Part shown: piece after piece, positions 16,204-25,345 of the stretch
Layout of the letters: each line of letters starts with the position of its first letter
How positions within the stretch are numbered: the stretch's first letter is position 1
Assembly: GCA_946535985.1 (NCBI GenBank)
Contig: CAMNDY010000016.1
Coordinates: 1 to 38,638, forward strand
Origin: an uncultured Treponema sp.
Lineage (GTDB): Bacteria; Spirochaetota; Spirochaetia; Treponematales; Treponemataceae
Direction: 5' to 3'
Length of the DNA: 38,638 bases
The notes under the pieces: generated by a model
Database searches by the model: none
What the model was told of the DNA's origin: nothing
Seen by the model: the letters and a program-made list of their open reading frames with translations, nothing else
Translations under genes and position numbers: made by a program

Positions 16204-18072
16204 TTATAATTCGAATTTGCCCAGCTCATCATTAATTGTTTGTACAGATTTTTGATTTGCCTGGGCTTTTTCATTTACAATCTGAATTGATTGAGAGAAG
16301 TCTTTAAGAATTCCCAGAGAAACATTCATCGAACCATCGATTTTTCCAGAAAGCTCAACAACATCTTTTATGCCCTCTGTAATTTCCTTTGTATAGTTTG
16401 CCTGATTTTTAATAATTTCATTTACACTCTGAATGTTCTGTGAAATCTTGTTTGTTGTAGAAAGAATTTCTTCGGCACCGGTAGACTGAATATCCATTGT
16501 CTGAGCAATATTTTCTACAACGTTTGTCTGTGTAACAATTTCCTGCTGGATTTTATAGAACATTGCTTTTGTATCCTGCATGCTTGAAGAACCGTTTTGA
16601 ATAGCCTTTGTAATTTCGATAATCAAATCTTTAATACTCTTTGCCTGGCTCTGTGTACTTTCTGCAAGCTTACGGATTTCATCTGCTACAACCGAGAATC
16701 CCTGACCAGCTTCACCGGCATGAGCAGCCTCAATAGCGGCGTTCATGGCAAGCAAGTTAGTCTGAGAAGCAACCTGCTGAATTACCTGAATAACCTCAGA
16801 CATCTGCTTTGATTTTTCGCTAACCGAATTAATAACAAGCTCTGTTTTCTGAACTTCGGCGGAACCTGCTTCTGAAGAATCAGAAAGGTTTTTAGAAAGC
16901 TGTTTAGCCTGTTTAATAAGCTCGTTAATCTGATTTGTATTTTCGGCCATTTGAGAAATCGCGTCGGCGTTCTGCTCTTCGGCAATTGCCTGTTCCTGCA
17001 TGGTCTGACTTACTTTTGAAGCATCTTCATTGAGCTTGTAAATATTATTCTTTGCAGATTCAAGAAGGGCATCTTTTTCGGCATTCTGTTTATGCATTTC
17101 TTCAAAGCTGTTTACAATCATGTCCATACTTGTTGAAGAATTGTCTGTAATTAAAAGAAGCTCGTCTGCTGCAGCTCCTACCGAACCTGATTCGTTTTTA
17201 AGAGTATTAAGCGATACTTGCAAAAAGTCCATGAGCTTGTTCATTGAAGTCATGATTTTTCCAAAATCATCAAAGGTACCAATATTAAGGCGGGTTGCAA
17301 GATCACCTTTCTGGCGAAGGTCATCAATCTGCTTAACTGTAATTATAAAGCGTTTTCTAAGCTGATAAAGAACAAGAATACTCAAAGGAATAGTAATTAT
17401 AGCACTCATGAAAAGAGCATATAAGCCTTTTCTTGCAAATAACTGCAGGCTCCAGCCATGGCGGATTGCACTATAACCGGAACAAAATAAATGCCAGCCC
17501 ATAAGGAACATTGAATTTACAATAATTACGGCAAGCGAATAAGTATATTTAGAGGTCTTCATGCCATCGGTAGATTGAATCTTGAGTTTTGCCAGATGGT
17601 CGCGGGCCATGAGATTAAAGCCTTTTGTGGAATATGAAATTGCAAGAAGGGCATACAGCAAAACAAGAACCAGAATTATAGTTAAATCGACGGTATTATA
17701 ATTAAGGTTTCCGGTAAGGGTTTTTATAATAATAGTTGAACCGTTTCCTACAGGATATCCCATTAAAATGGAAATTATTGAAAGTGTGTTAATTCTGTTG
17801 AGGATTTTCTGTGCATATTTTTTTTCATCTTCAGATAAAGGACGAACGTCCGCTTCCTGAACAAGCTTTGAAAGAGGCTTGAGCATTTTATACACGATAA
17901 TAGATATGAGTATAAAAACTCCGGCTGCAGGCCCAAGCGTTGTACCAAGATGAGTAGCCCAGTCTGCCCAGGTTGAACCTTTAATTTGTGTTACTTGAAA
18001 AGAGGATAGTAAAGGAACGCCAACTACTGTTGATAAACCAAAAAAAAGTAAATAGGTACCAAATAAATTCAT
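16204..18072 (-). CDS. Methyl-accepting chemotaxis protein with polytopic membrane sensor
   Basis: A 622-residue chemoreceptor of a different class. Instead of a periplasmic domain, the first 235 residues carry about six hydrophobic helices (near 3-20, 40-62, 97-115, 128-150, 178-198, 212-235) with short loops. A HAMP-like linker ([20 protein letters not shown]) and a long cytoplasmic coiled coil follow, with the tip [13 protein letters not shown] near 444-456 and [10 protein letters not shown]. The sensor may read membrane state, ion gradient or a hydrophobic ligand; this is inference. The ATG has CGGAG nine bases upstream and a TATAAT about 30 bases upstream. It lies downstream of the EamA gene (68-base gap). 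Confidence 0.9.
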   Translation of the reverse strand: MNLFGTYLLFFGLSTVVGVPLLSSFQVTQIKGSTWADWATHLGTTLGPAAGVFILISIIVYKMLKPLSKLVQEADVRPLSEDEKKYAQKILNRINTLSIISILMGYPVGNGSTIIIKTLTGNLNYNTVDLTIILVLVLLYALLAISYSTKGFNLMARDHLAKLKIQSTDGMKTSKYTYSLAVIIVNSMFLMGWHLFCSGYSAIRHGWSLQLFARKGLYALFMSAIITIPLSILVLYQLRKRFIITVKQIDDLRQKGDLATRLNIGTFDDFGKIMTSMNKLMDFLQVSLNTLKNESGSVGAAADELLLITDNSSTSMDMIVNSFEEMHKQNAEKDALLESAKNNIYKLNEDASKVSQTMQEQAIAEEQNADAISQMAENTNQINELIKQAKQLSKNLSDSSEAGSAEVQKTELVINSVSEKSKQMSEVIQVIQQVASQTNLLAMNAAIEAAHAGEAGQGFSVVADEIRKLAESTQSQAKSIKDLIIEITKAIQNGSSSMQDTKAMFYKIQQEIVTQTNVVENIAQTMDIQSTGAEEILSTTNKISQNIQSVNEIIKNQANYTKEITEGIKDVVELSGKIDGSMNVSLGILKDFSQSIQIVNEKAQANQKSVQTINDELGKFEL

Positions 18073-18140
18073 ATTCTACACTCCGTCTGGTATTATACAA
18101 TACGAAATTTATTATAACATGACTGTTTAAAATTTTCTAT

Positions 18141-19091
18141 TTATTTCTTTTCGCTTATAAATAATCCGGTGATTGTAAAGACGGAGCCTAAAGCTCCAAG
18201 CCAGGTTATCTGTTCACCAAGGGTAAAGAAAGCAAAAACAATTGTTACAACAGGAATAAGGTACAGACCGCAGCTGACCTTTACTGTTCCAACAATTTCG
18301 CAGGCCTTATTCCAGGCACTAAAACAGAAGCCGCTTGCAACTATGCCCAGGAAAAGCAGATTTATCCAGTTCATTGGCTTTGCAAAGCGCTGAAGGTTTG
18401 CTCTTTTATCTATTATGACAGCCATAGAGGCAGCAAAATCTCCGTCTGCCCCACTATGCGAAATGCCATAACCTGCCAGCATTAAAGGAAGCATAAACAA
18501 AACTGCATAAAAGAAAACTCTTCTGGTAGCACATACAGGATCATAGTTTTTTCTATTTATAAGAGACACAAAAAGAGAATAAAAACCCCAGCAGATTGCA
18601 GCAAACAAAGCAAGAAGGTCGCCGATTGGGTTCAATTCAAGCTCTATTTTTCCGTTAAAGCAGACAAGAGCAACTCCGGTAATAGAAATAATAAAGCCAA
18701 GCAGGAACCAGAGATTAAGATGGTTTTCTTTTAGAAAATACTGGGCAATAATTGCTGTAAAAAGCGGACAGATACTTACTATAACGCTTACATTTGAAGC
18801 ATTTGTAAAATTAATTGCCATGTTTTCGCTAAACTGGTAGAGAACTACACCCGAAAGCCCCGCAAGTGCAAAAAGAATGTTGTCGCGTCTTTCGATTTTT
18901 TCAAATTTTGGGCGGATAATCCAAAGGCCTAAATAGGCTGCTAAAAACCTGAAGAATAAAATCTCAAGCGCAGAAAAATCAGAAAGCAGAGACTTGGTAC
19001 AAATAAAAGTTATTCCCCAAAAAAATATTGTTACAGCTGCAATTGCATAACCAAAAACTTTTCGCTTATTATCTTGTTCCATTTTGTGCAT
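18141..19091 (-). CDS. EamA/DMT-superfamily transporter
   Basis: A 316-residue membrane protein with ten predicted helices in two EamA repeats. The first repeat opens VFGYAIAAVTIFFWGITFIC and contains ALEILFFRFLAAYLGLWII; the second contains LLALFAAICWGFYSLFVSLI and closes with VTIVFAFFTLGEQITWLGAL, the usual P/E-containing helix-9 motif. Family members export amino acids or metabolites or take up nucleotide-sugar-like substrates; the substrate here is unknown. A charged cytoplasmic loop near residues 215-240 (GADGDFAASMAVIIDKRANL) is longer than usual. The start is uncertain between 19091 (MHKMEQ) and the ATG three codons in; neither has a good binding site. Confidence 0.88.
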   Translation of the reverse strand: MHKMEQDNKRKVFGYAIAAVTIFFWGITFICTKSLLSDFSALEILFFRFLAAYLGLWIIRPKFEKIERRDNILFALAGLSGVVLYQFSENMAINFTNASNVSVIVSICPLFTAIIAQYFLKENHLNLWFLLGFIISITGVALVCFNGKIELELNPIGDLLALFAAICWGFYSLFVSLINRKNYDPVCATRRVFFYAVLFMLPLMLAGYGISHSGADGDFAASMAVIIDKRANLQRFAKPMNWINLLFLGIVASGFCFSAWNKACEIVGTVKVSCGLYLIPVVTIVFAFFTLGEQITWLGALGSVFTITGLFISEKK

Positions 19092-19176
19092 TTTATCAAT
19101 TTATCCATTTCTTGACCATATAGTATTTATTCCTACAAATTTTCGCAATTAAAACAATTAACAATTCTATCCTTTG

Positions 19177-19205
19177 TTTACAACTCAATTTTTATAAGTT
19201 ATAAT
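19177..19205 (+). promoter_or_regulatory. Promoter of the GGDEF-EAL gene
   Basis: TTTACA (19177-19182), exactly 17 bases, TATAAT (19200-19205). Transcription would start near 19212 and leave an 84-base leader before the ATG at 19296. The leader ends in AAGAGG, the ribosome-binding site, and includes a small stem around 19253-19268 (TTTTCCG/CGGAGAAA). Confidence 0.75.
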
Positions 19206-19295
19206 TGTATTATATCTGTTTAAAGTAATTTCTATAATTAAAAGTTCACGTTTTCCGGTTTCGGAGAAAAATTAAATAACCACAAGAGGTTACAG

Positions 19296-21044
19296 ATGCA
19301 AAAAAAATTTAAACTTCCTGGCAGATATGAAATAATTGATTCAACTCTTTATAGTTTAACTGCACACAAAAAAGTTCATCCTATCTTCTATTTTTTACTT
19401 CTGTTCCTTTATGGTCTTGCTTATTATTTTGTAAAAAAAACAGCCGGTAATCAGGACGTATGGTTTATTGGAAATAATCCAATTCCATTGGCTTCTTTTA
19501 CAGGTGTATTCTCATCATTAACAAATATCTGCTTAATGATGTTTGTTGTTTTGTTTGGATTTCTCGGATTTGCAACATCTTTAATACTTCTTATTTATGG
19601 GCTTGTCCCTCTTTGTATAATTCTTTTTATACACCATAATTTTCTTAATATCTCAGGACTTTTTTCGACTTTATTTACACTAATTACTATATGTATTATT
19701 CAATTAAATAACAGGCGTATAGAAAAATATCAAAAGAAGCTTAGTGACGAGGCTATAACAGACAGTCTTACAGGACTTCCTAACCGCCTGGCCTGTTCAG
19801 AGCTTGTAAAAAGTCTTATAAAATCCGGCGAAAAATTTGCACTTACAATGATTGACCTTAATAATTTTAAGAACATAAATGATACAATGGGGCATAATGC
19901 CGGAAACGAGGTTCTTAAAGAAATTGCAACCCGCTGGAAATTTGCTGCCGATTCAGGGCTTTCTGGTACAAAAGATTTTGTTACCCGACAGGGTGGTGAT
20001 GAATTTACGCTGATTATCAGAAATTTTAAAAGCGATGACGATATATTAAGAACAATCCATTATTACGAGAGCGTTCTTGAACAGAAAATCATACTTAAAA
20101 GCCACGACTTTTTTGCAACTGCAAGCTTTGGTTATGCAGAATATCCTTTAGATTCTGAAGATCCAGACATTCTTTTTTCTTATGCCGACATGGCGATGTA
20201 TAATATCAAACGTGCAAACAGCAGTGCCCATATTCTGCGCTTTTCTCCTAACCTGCTTGAAAATGGAGAACACGCTGTTGAAATTGAACGACAAATAAGA
20301 AGTGCCCTTAATGAAAATAGATTGTCCTTTAACCTGCAGCCTCAGTTTGATATGGATCACAAGCTCCGTGGATTTGAAGCTCTTGCACGAATGACAGATT
20401 CCAAAGGAAATGATATTGCTCCTGGAGAATTTATTCCAATTGCAGAAACAGTTGGTCTTATTGATAAAATTGACAGCCGTGTATTTGACGAAGCCACAAA
20501 ATTTATTGGCAGACTTATAAAACAAACAGGTTTTGACGGTATTTTAAGTGTAAATGTTTCTGTGCGCCATCTAATTAAAGAGGATTTTCTTGAGGAAGTT
20601 AAATCTGTACTTAAAAAGAACGGATTCCCTCCTACACAGCTTGAAGTTGAAATTACAGAATCTATAATGATTGATACAGAAAGTTCTGCAGTTCAAACAA
20701 TCAAAGAACTCAAGAAAATGGGTATAAGAATTGCCATTGATGATTTTGGTACCGGCTATTCATCGCTCAGTTATCTTACTCGCATTCCTGCCGATTTGCT
20801 TAAGGTTGATAAATCTTTTATAGACACAATGAATTCCAACGATTCTTCAAAGCAGTATGTAGCTTCGATTATTTCTATCGGCCATATTATGAACTTTGAT
20901 GTAATTTCTGAAGGTGTAGAAGACAGCGACCAGATTGATACCCTTCGCGACATTGGCTGTGATATGATTCAGGGCTTTATCTGGGGCCATCCAATGACTC
21001 CGGAAGAAGCCGAGAAGCTTGTTCACCAGATGATGGTTGTGTAG
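19296..21044 (+). CDS. Membrane-bound GGDEF-EAL cyclic-di-GMP enzyme
   Basis: A 582-residue protein that can both make and degrade cyclic di-GMP. Residues 28-140 contain four to five transmembrane helices without a large outside loop. Residues 150-315 are a GGDEF domain: DSLTGLPNRLA, MIDLNNFKNINDTMGHNAGN and an intact GGDEF at 233-237. No RxxD inhibitory site precedes it. Residues 325-580 are an EAL domain with all key elements: FEALAR (361-363), NVSVRHL, EVEITES, IDDFGTGYSSL, LKVDKSFI, ISEGVED and QGF. Both halves look catalytically competent, so direction is probably set by the membrane part or by partners. A good promoter and AAGAGG lie upstream. It is convergent with the GH3 gene. Confidence 0.94.
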   Translation: MQKKFKLPGRYEIIDSTLYSLTAHKKVHPIFYFLLLFLYGLAYYFVKKTAGNQDVWFIGNNPIPLASFTGVFSSLTNICLMMFVVLFGFLGFATSLILLIYGLVPLCIILFIHHNFLNISGLFSTLFTLITICIIQLNNRRIEKYQKKLSDEAITDSLTGLPNRLACSELVKSLIKSGEKFALTMIDLNNFKNINDTMGHNAGNEVLKEIATRWKFAADSGLSGTKDFVTRQGGDEFTLIIRNFKSDDDILRTIHYYESVLEQKIILKSHDFFATASFGYAEYPLDSEDPDILFSYADMAMYNIKRANSSAHILRFSPNLLENGEHAVEIERQIRSALNENRLSFNLQPQFDMDHKLRGFEALARMTDSKGNDIAPGEFIPIAETVGLIDKIDSRVFDEATKFIGRLIKQTGFDGILSVNVSVRHLIKEDFLEEVKSVLKKNGFPPTQLEVEITESIMIDTESSAVQTIKELKKMGIRIAIDDFGTGYSSLSYLTRIPADLLKVDKSFIDTMNSNDSSKQYVASIISIGHIMNFDVISEGVEDSDQIDTLRDIGCDMIQGFIWGHPMTPEEAEKLVHQMMVV

Positions 21045-21070
21045 CACAGCATTTTTAACCGCGTTAGTTT

Positions 21071-23458
21071 TTATCTGTTTGCCTGCTTTACAATTCTTCT
21101 TGCAAATTTTTTAGTTATTCTTCCGCCCGAAATGCTTATTAAACTTTCAAGAGGATTTTCTTCTATTCCCGTAATTCCAATTTTTACTGCAGGGTCATCG
21201 GTCGATTTACTCTTGCTTGAAAGAATTATTACAAGGCGGTAAATCTTAAGAAGGATTTTAACATAAAGGCTTTCTTTTGACATTGCAATGAGGCTGTCTG
21301 TAACTGTGAACTCGCCTTTTTTGTGTCGAGGATGTTTTACAAAAATGCCTTCCTGCTCTTCCTTGTCTGTTCGAACAAGCTCGTGAATATCATAGCCCTG
21401 GACTTTTATTGGAGCAGAAAGTTTTATGTCTTTTACACTGGCACCAACACAAATTGTGTATTCACCCTGAACTGTAGCAAAGCAATTTTTCTTTGTTGAA
21501 TATACGCTGAATGCACGGTCATCAAGTTTGATGGTAACAGTTTTTTTCTCGCCTGCTTTAAGGAACACTTTTTCAAAACCTTTAAGCTCTATTGCAGAAC
21601 GAGAGATTTCAAGGTCATCAATTGGATTTTTTACATAAACCTGAGCAACCTCGCTGCCATCTACAGTGCCGATGTTTTGAATAGTGAAGGTTACTTCTAC
21701 AGGGCCATGACTACATCCTGCGGTCCCTGTGGTCCCTGAGCTTGTCGAAGGGGTCGAAGGGCTTACCTTCAAATCGGAATATTCAAACTTTGTGTAACTC
21801 AATCCAAAACCGAACTCGTACTGAACAGGAATGTTTTTGGTCTCGTACCATCTGTAACCAACGAGGATGCCTTCTTTATAATCAACATCAAGGTCATCAA
21901 CAGGAGCACCCACTTCTATTTTACAAGGCCAGGTTTCGGCAAGCTTTCCACTCGGATTTTTTATACCGGCTAGCAGATCGGCACAAGCTTGACCGCAGGC
22001 TTCTCCACACAAATACATATGAAGAATTGCACGGGCTTCTGGTGCAAAAGACAAATCTATTGCAGAACCACTGAAGGTAACAAGGGCTACATTTTTTGTG
22101 ATTTTTATAATTTCGTTATAAAGCTTTATATGACTTTCCGGAAGCTTTAAATCATCGCGGTCAAAACCTTCGCCTTCGTAGGATTCTTCAAGACCACAAA
22201 AATAAAGAAGAGGGGCGCGAGGATTTTTTTCTATAAAGTCCCCGATTTTTTTAACAGCCTCTGCCCTGAGCTTTTCATTTATCTTTTGCTTTTTTGCAGC
22301 CTTGCAGAAAGTAGAAAGATATCCCGGAACATATTCAACATCATAATATTTTTTAAGAGATTCCAGAGCATTTGGATAAGGTGCTGTAGAAATATGGCTT
22401 GAGCCACCTCCCTGGAAACGCATATTCTGTGCAAGTTCTCCAACAACAAGAACTTTCTGTTTTTGAGGCAGAGGGAAAATGCCATCGTTTTTTAAGAGTA
22501 CTGCACTTTCGCAGGCAAGCTCATAAGCAATATTATGCTGAACTTTAAAATCGACAGGCTCTGCTTTTGAACCGCCGGCGTATTCATCTTTATGTGCTTC
22601 ATATATTAATGCAAGGTCAATAATTCTTTTGCAGGCTTTATCAATATCTGCTTCTGTGAGCTGGCCCTTTTCATAAGCGGCTTTAAGCTGTTCTTCAAAA
22701 TATCCGTTTGAATCGGGCATACCAAGATCAAGACCTGCTTTAAGACTCTTTACTGCGTCTATGTTTGCACCCCAGTCCGACATTACAATGCCTTTAAAGC
22801 CCCAGTCATCACGAAGAATTTCTGTAAGCAGCTTTTTATTTGCACTAGAAAAGACTCCATTTATTTTATTGTAAGAACACATGATTGAATGTGGCTGAGT
22901 TTTTCGAACTGTACGTTCAAAGCCTGCAAGATAAATTTCGCGCAAGGCTCTTTCATCAACATTGCTGGAAGAAGACTGGCGGTATTTTTCCTGATTGTTC
23001 AGGGCAAAGTGCTTAAGGCAGGCACCAACATTTTTGCTCTGCATGCCATCTACAAAGCCGGCGGCCATCTCGCCCGAAAGAAGCGGATCCTCTGAAAAAT
23101 ATTCAAAATTACGTCCGCACAAAGGAGAGCGTTTTATATTCATGCCGCAGCCAAGAACAATCTGAACATTTTCTGCTTTAGCTTCTGTAGCAATTGCCTG
23201 AGCCATTTTGTTTGCGGCATCTACATTCCAGCTAGAAGCAATAGCACAGGCAGTAGGAAAACAAGTTGCAATATTGCTGTTGTTAATATCATTTATATCG
23301 GCAACAACCTGATGTCTTAAACCGTGAGGTCCGTCGCTGACCGAAATTACAGGAACCTTTCCATCTGCAGAATAAGTGTTCCAGTTTCCAACTCCATTTA
23401 AAAGTCTGATTTTTTCATCAAGCGAAAGTGTAGCTAAAATTTCTTCTCTTGTTTTCAT
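21071..23458 (-). CDS. GH3 beta-glucosidase-type hydrolase
   Basis: A 795-residue cytosolic enzyme of glycoside hydrolase family 3, probably releasing glucose or another sugar from beta-linked oligosaccharides. The N-terminal barrel shows VPVISVSDGPHGLRHQ, FPTACAIASSWN, NIKRSPLCGRNFEYFSEDP, VGACLKHFALNNQE and GIVMSDWGA with the nucleophile Asp228. The second domain (about 310-560) follows the KQKVLVVGELAQN opening. A fibronectin-III-like domain (about 580-700) ends near GEYTICVGASVKDI. About 80 further residues form a basic C-terminal extension not usual in GH3. Residues about 566-579 ([14 protein letters not shown]) between domains 2 and 3 are encoded by a palindromic repeat. The start codon overlaps the stop of the ABC exporter gene (ATGA), with GAGGAA before it. 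Confidence 0.93.
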   Translation of the reverse strand: MKTREEILATLSLDEKIRLLNGVGNWNTYSADGKVPVISVSDGPHGLRHQVVADINDINNSNIATCFPTACAIASSWNVDAANKMAQAIATEAKAENVQIVLGCGMNIKRSPLCGRNFEYFSEDPLLSGEMAAGFVDGMQSKNVGACLKHFALNNQEKYRQSSSSNVDERALREIYLAGFERTVRKTQPHSIMCSYNKINGVFSSANKKLLTEILRDDWGFKGIVMSDWGANIDAVKSLKAGLDLGMPDSNGYFEEQLKAAYEKGQLTEADIDKACKRIIDLALIYEAHKDEYAGGSKAEPVDFKVQHNIAYELACESAVLLKNDGIFPLPQKQKVLVVGELAQNMRFQGGGSSHISTAPYPNALESLKKYYDVEYVPGYLSTFCKAAKKQKINEKLRAEAVKKIGDFIEKNPRAPLLYFCGLEESYEGEGFDRDDLKLPESHIKLYNEIIKITKNVALVTFSGSAIDLSFAPEARAILHMYLCGEACGQACADLLAGIKNPSGKLAETWPCKIEVGAPVDDLDVDYKEGILVGYRWYETKNIPVQYEFGFGLSYTKFEYSDLKVSPSTPSTSSGTTGTAGCSHGPVEVTFTIQNIGTVDGSEVAQVYVKNPIDDLEISRSAIELKGFEKVFLKAGEKKTVTIKLDDRAFSVYSTKKNCFATVQGEYTICVGASVKDIKLSAPIKVQGYDIHELVRTDKEEQEGIFVKHPRHKKGEFTVTDSLIAMSKESLYVKILLKIYRLVIILSSKSKSTDDPAVKIGITGIEENPLESLISISGGRITKKFARRIVKQANR
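21722..21761 (+). repeat. Palindromic repeat family A, copy 3 (inside the GH3 gene)
   Basis: GGTCCCTGTGGTCCCTGAGC, then TTGTCGAAGGGGTCGAAGGG. It matches copy 1 and adds the GGTCCCTGT unit found in copy 2. In the GH3 gene (minus strand) it reads [14 protein letters not shown], a different frame from that used in copy 2 ([10 protein letters not shown]), and keeps the gene open. Confidence 0.87.
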
Positions 23459-25194
23459 AGTTTTTCCTCTTCCTGAACTGTGCGTAATCTATAATATTCT
23501 CCATGTTTTTTCATAAGCTCGTCATGAGTTCCCTGCTCAACAATGCCATGGTCATTTACAACTGCAATTTTATCGGCATTTTTGATTGTCGAAAGGCGGT
23601 GGGCAATAACAAGAGTTGTACGTCCTTTTGAAAGCTCATCAAAGGAATGCTGAATTTTAATTTCGGTTGCAGTATCGAGTGCAGAAGTTGCTTCATCAAG
23701 AATAAGAATAGGTGGATTTTTAAGAAAACACCGGGCAATTGAAACCCGCTGCTTTTGTCCTCCGCTAAGCTTGATTCCACGTTCTCCTACTATTGTATCA
23801 TAACCTTTAGGCATTTTCATTATATCTTCGTGAATCTCGGCCCTGCGTGCTGCCTGCTCAATTTCTTCATCTGTTGCAGAAGGCTTTCCGTAAGCTATAT
23901 TTTCGCGGATTGTTCCTGCAAACAAAAAAACATCCTGCTGGACAATTCCAATCTGAGCACGCAGCGAAGATTTTTTTATATGACGGATATCAATTCCATC
24001 CAGACAGATTTGGCCGCCTGTAATTTCGTAAAAGCGGGGAATCAGATTACAGATTGTTGATTTACCGCCGCCACTTGCTCCTACCAGGGCAAATTTTTCA
24101 CCGGCGTGGATGTCCATGTTTACGTCAGACAGAACCGGAAAATCTTTTGTGTATGAAAAGTTTACATCCTTAAAACTGATATTTCCGCGGGCAGAAAGAA
24201 TTTCAACTGCATCAGGATCGTCTGCCGGTTCTGGCTGGGTGCGCATAATTTCAAGAAAGCGGTTAAAGCCTGCCATGCCTGTTATAAACTGTTCCACAAA
24301 GTTTGTAAGTTTACGGATTGGAGCGGTAAAGCTTGCAATAAAAAGATTAGCAGCAACCAGGTCTGGAAGAGTCATTTTTCCTTTCATAATAAAATATCCG
24401 CCAACTGCAAGGACCAAAAGTGAAAGCAGATTATTACAAATATCAATATTAGAATGAAAAAGAGCCATATAAAGAAAGCGTTTCTGTTTTGCCTGACTGT
24501 AAGCCTTGTTGTGAACTGCAAAGTTTTCCCTTTCAAAATCTTCGTTTACAAAGCCTTTTGTTACTCTAATTCCGGAAATGCTTGATTCAAGACTGGCATT
24601 TACTTCGGCAGTTGTTTCCTTTACTTTCACAGAGGTTCTGGAAAAACCGCGGCGCGAAGTAATTACAATAAAAATCATGATTGGCATAGAAATAATAACA
24701 ATCAGGGCAAGTTCCCAGCGGATTTTCAGCAGGAGGAAAAATGAACCTAAAATAGTAAGCACTGCGATTGTAAAATCTTCAGGGCCATGATGGGCAAGCT
24801 CTGTAATTTCAAAAAGGTCTGTAGTTGCACGAGACATGATTTTGCCGGTACGGTTTGTATCATAAAAACTAAAGGGCAGTTTTTCCAGCTGGTCAAAAAC
24901 ATCCCGTCTCATATCCTGTTCAACCCGGTTCCCAAAAATATGACCCCAGTAATTTACAAACCAGTTACAAATCCAGCGAAACCCGAATCCGGCAAGCAGA
25001 ATAGCAACAAGAATCAAAAAAGTTTTTAGCTGATGGTTAGGAATGAGTGTATTCAGGGCATATCGTGAAAACATAGGGAAAGCAACATCTATTGCTGCCA
25101 TAAAAATAGCACAAGCCATATCGGCTGCAAAAAGATACCAATGTGGCTTGTAATAAGAGAAAAAAATCTTAAGTGGTTTTTGATGAAAATCCAT
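23455..25194 (-). CDS. ABC exporter (half-transporter, MdlB/MsbA-like)
   Basis: A 579-residue half-transporter: six transmembrane helices (residues about 15-310; KPLKIFFSYYKPHWYLFAAD opens helix 1) followed by an ABC ATPase (330-579). ATPase motifs are complete: VGASGGGKST (Walker A), QQDVFLFAGTIRENIAYGKP (Q-loop), LSGGQKQRVSIARC (signature), LILDEATSALD (Walker B) and VIAHRLST (H-loop). It would form a homodimer, or pair with a second subunit not present here, and export lipid, peptide or drug. The start at 25194 (MDFHQKPLK) is chosen because the promoter at 25214-25242 lies inside the longer GTG-initiated form (25251). Its stop TGA overlaps the GH3 ATG, so the two proteins are made together. 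Confidence 0.92.
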   Translation of the reverse strand: MDFHQKPLKIFFSYYKPHWYLFAADMACAIFMAAIDVAFPMFSRYALNTLIPNHQLKTFLILVAILLAGFGFRWICNWFVNYWGHIFGNRVEQDMRRDVFDQLEKLPFSFYDTNRTGKIMSRATTDLFEITELAHHGPEDFTIAVLTILGSFFLLLKIRWELALIVIISMPIMIFIVITSRRGFSRTSVKVKETTAEVNASLESSISGIRVTKGFVNEDFERENFAVHNKAYSQAKQKRFLYMALFHSNIDICNNLLSLLVLAVGGYFIMKGKMTLPDLVAANLFIASFTAPIRKLTNFVEQFITGMAGFNRFLEIMRTQPEPADDPDAVEILSARGNISFKDVNFSYTKDFPVLSDVNMDIHAGEKFALVGASGGGKSTICNLIPRFYEITGGQICLDGIDIRHIKKSSLRAQIGIVQQDVFLFAGTIRENIAYGKPSATDEEIEQAARRAEIHEDIMKMPKGYDTIVGERGIKLSGGQKQRVSIARCFLKNPPILILDEATSALDTATEIKIQHSFDELSKGRTTLVIAHRLSTIKNADKIAVVNDHGIVEQGTHDELMKKHGEYYRLRTVQEEEKL

Positions 25195-25213
25195 TTTTTT
25201 CAAAAAGTAATTA

Positions 25214-25242
25214 AGTATAAGTGGGCATTTTACTTTTGTAAA
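25214..25242 (-). promoter_or_regulatory. Promoter of the ABC exporter-GH3 operon
   Basis: On the minus strand TTTACA (25237-25242), 17 bases, TATACT (25214-25219). The start point near 25207 leaves about 13 bases before the ATG at 25194. The position argues against the upstream GTG at 25251. Confidence 0.6.
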
Positions 25243-25345
25243 GGTCTGCACAAGGCGCCAGGTTCCCTAAGGACTTTTTGGGTGGAATATTTCCGCCGGT
25301 AATGGTAATATTTCTAATAATTTTGAAATTCACAAAGGAAGAAAA

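Noticed and set aside
19206..19295. Possible cyclic-di-GMP riboswitch in the leader of the GGDEF-EAL gene
   Set aside because: The 84-base leader contains only a short stem and a ribosome-binding site. The conserved GEMM core and tetraloop/receptor sequences are not seen.
25195..25251. Upstream GTG start of the ABC exporter
   Set aside because: A TTTACA-N17-TATACT promoter lies inside this stretch, so the message would not contain the GTG.
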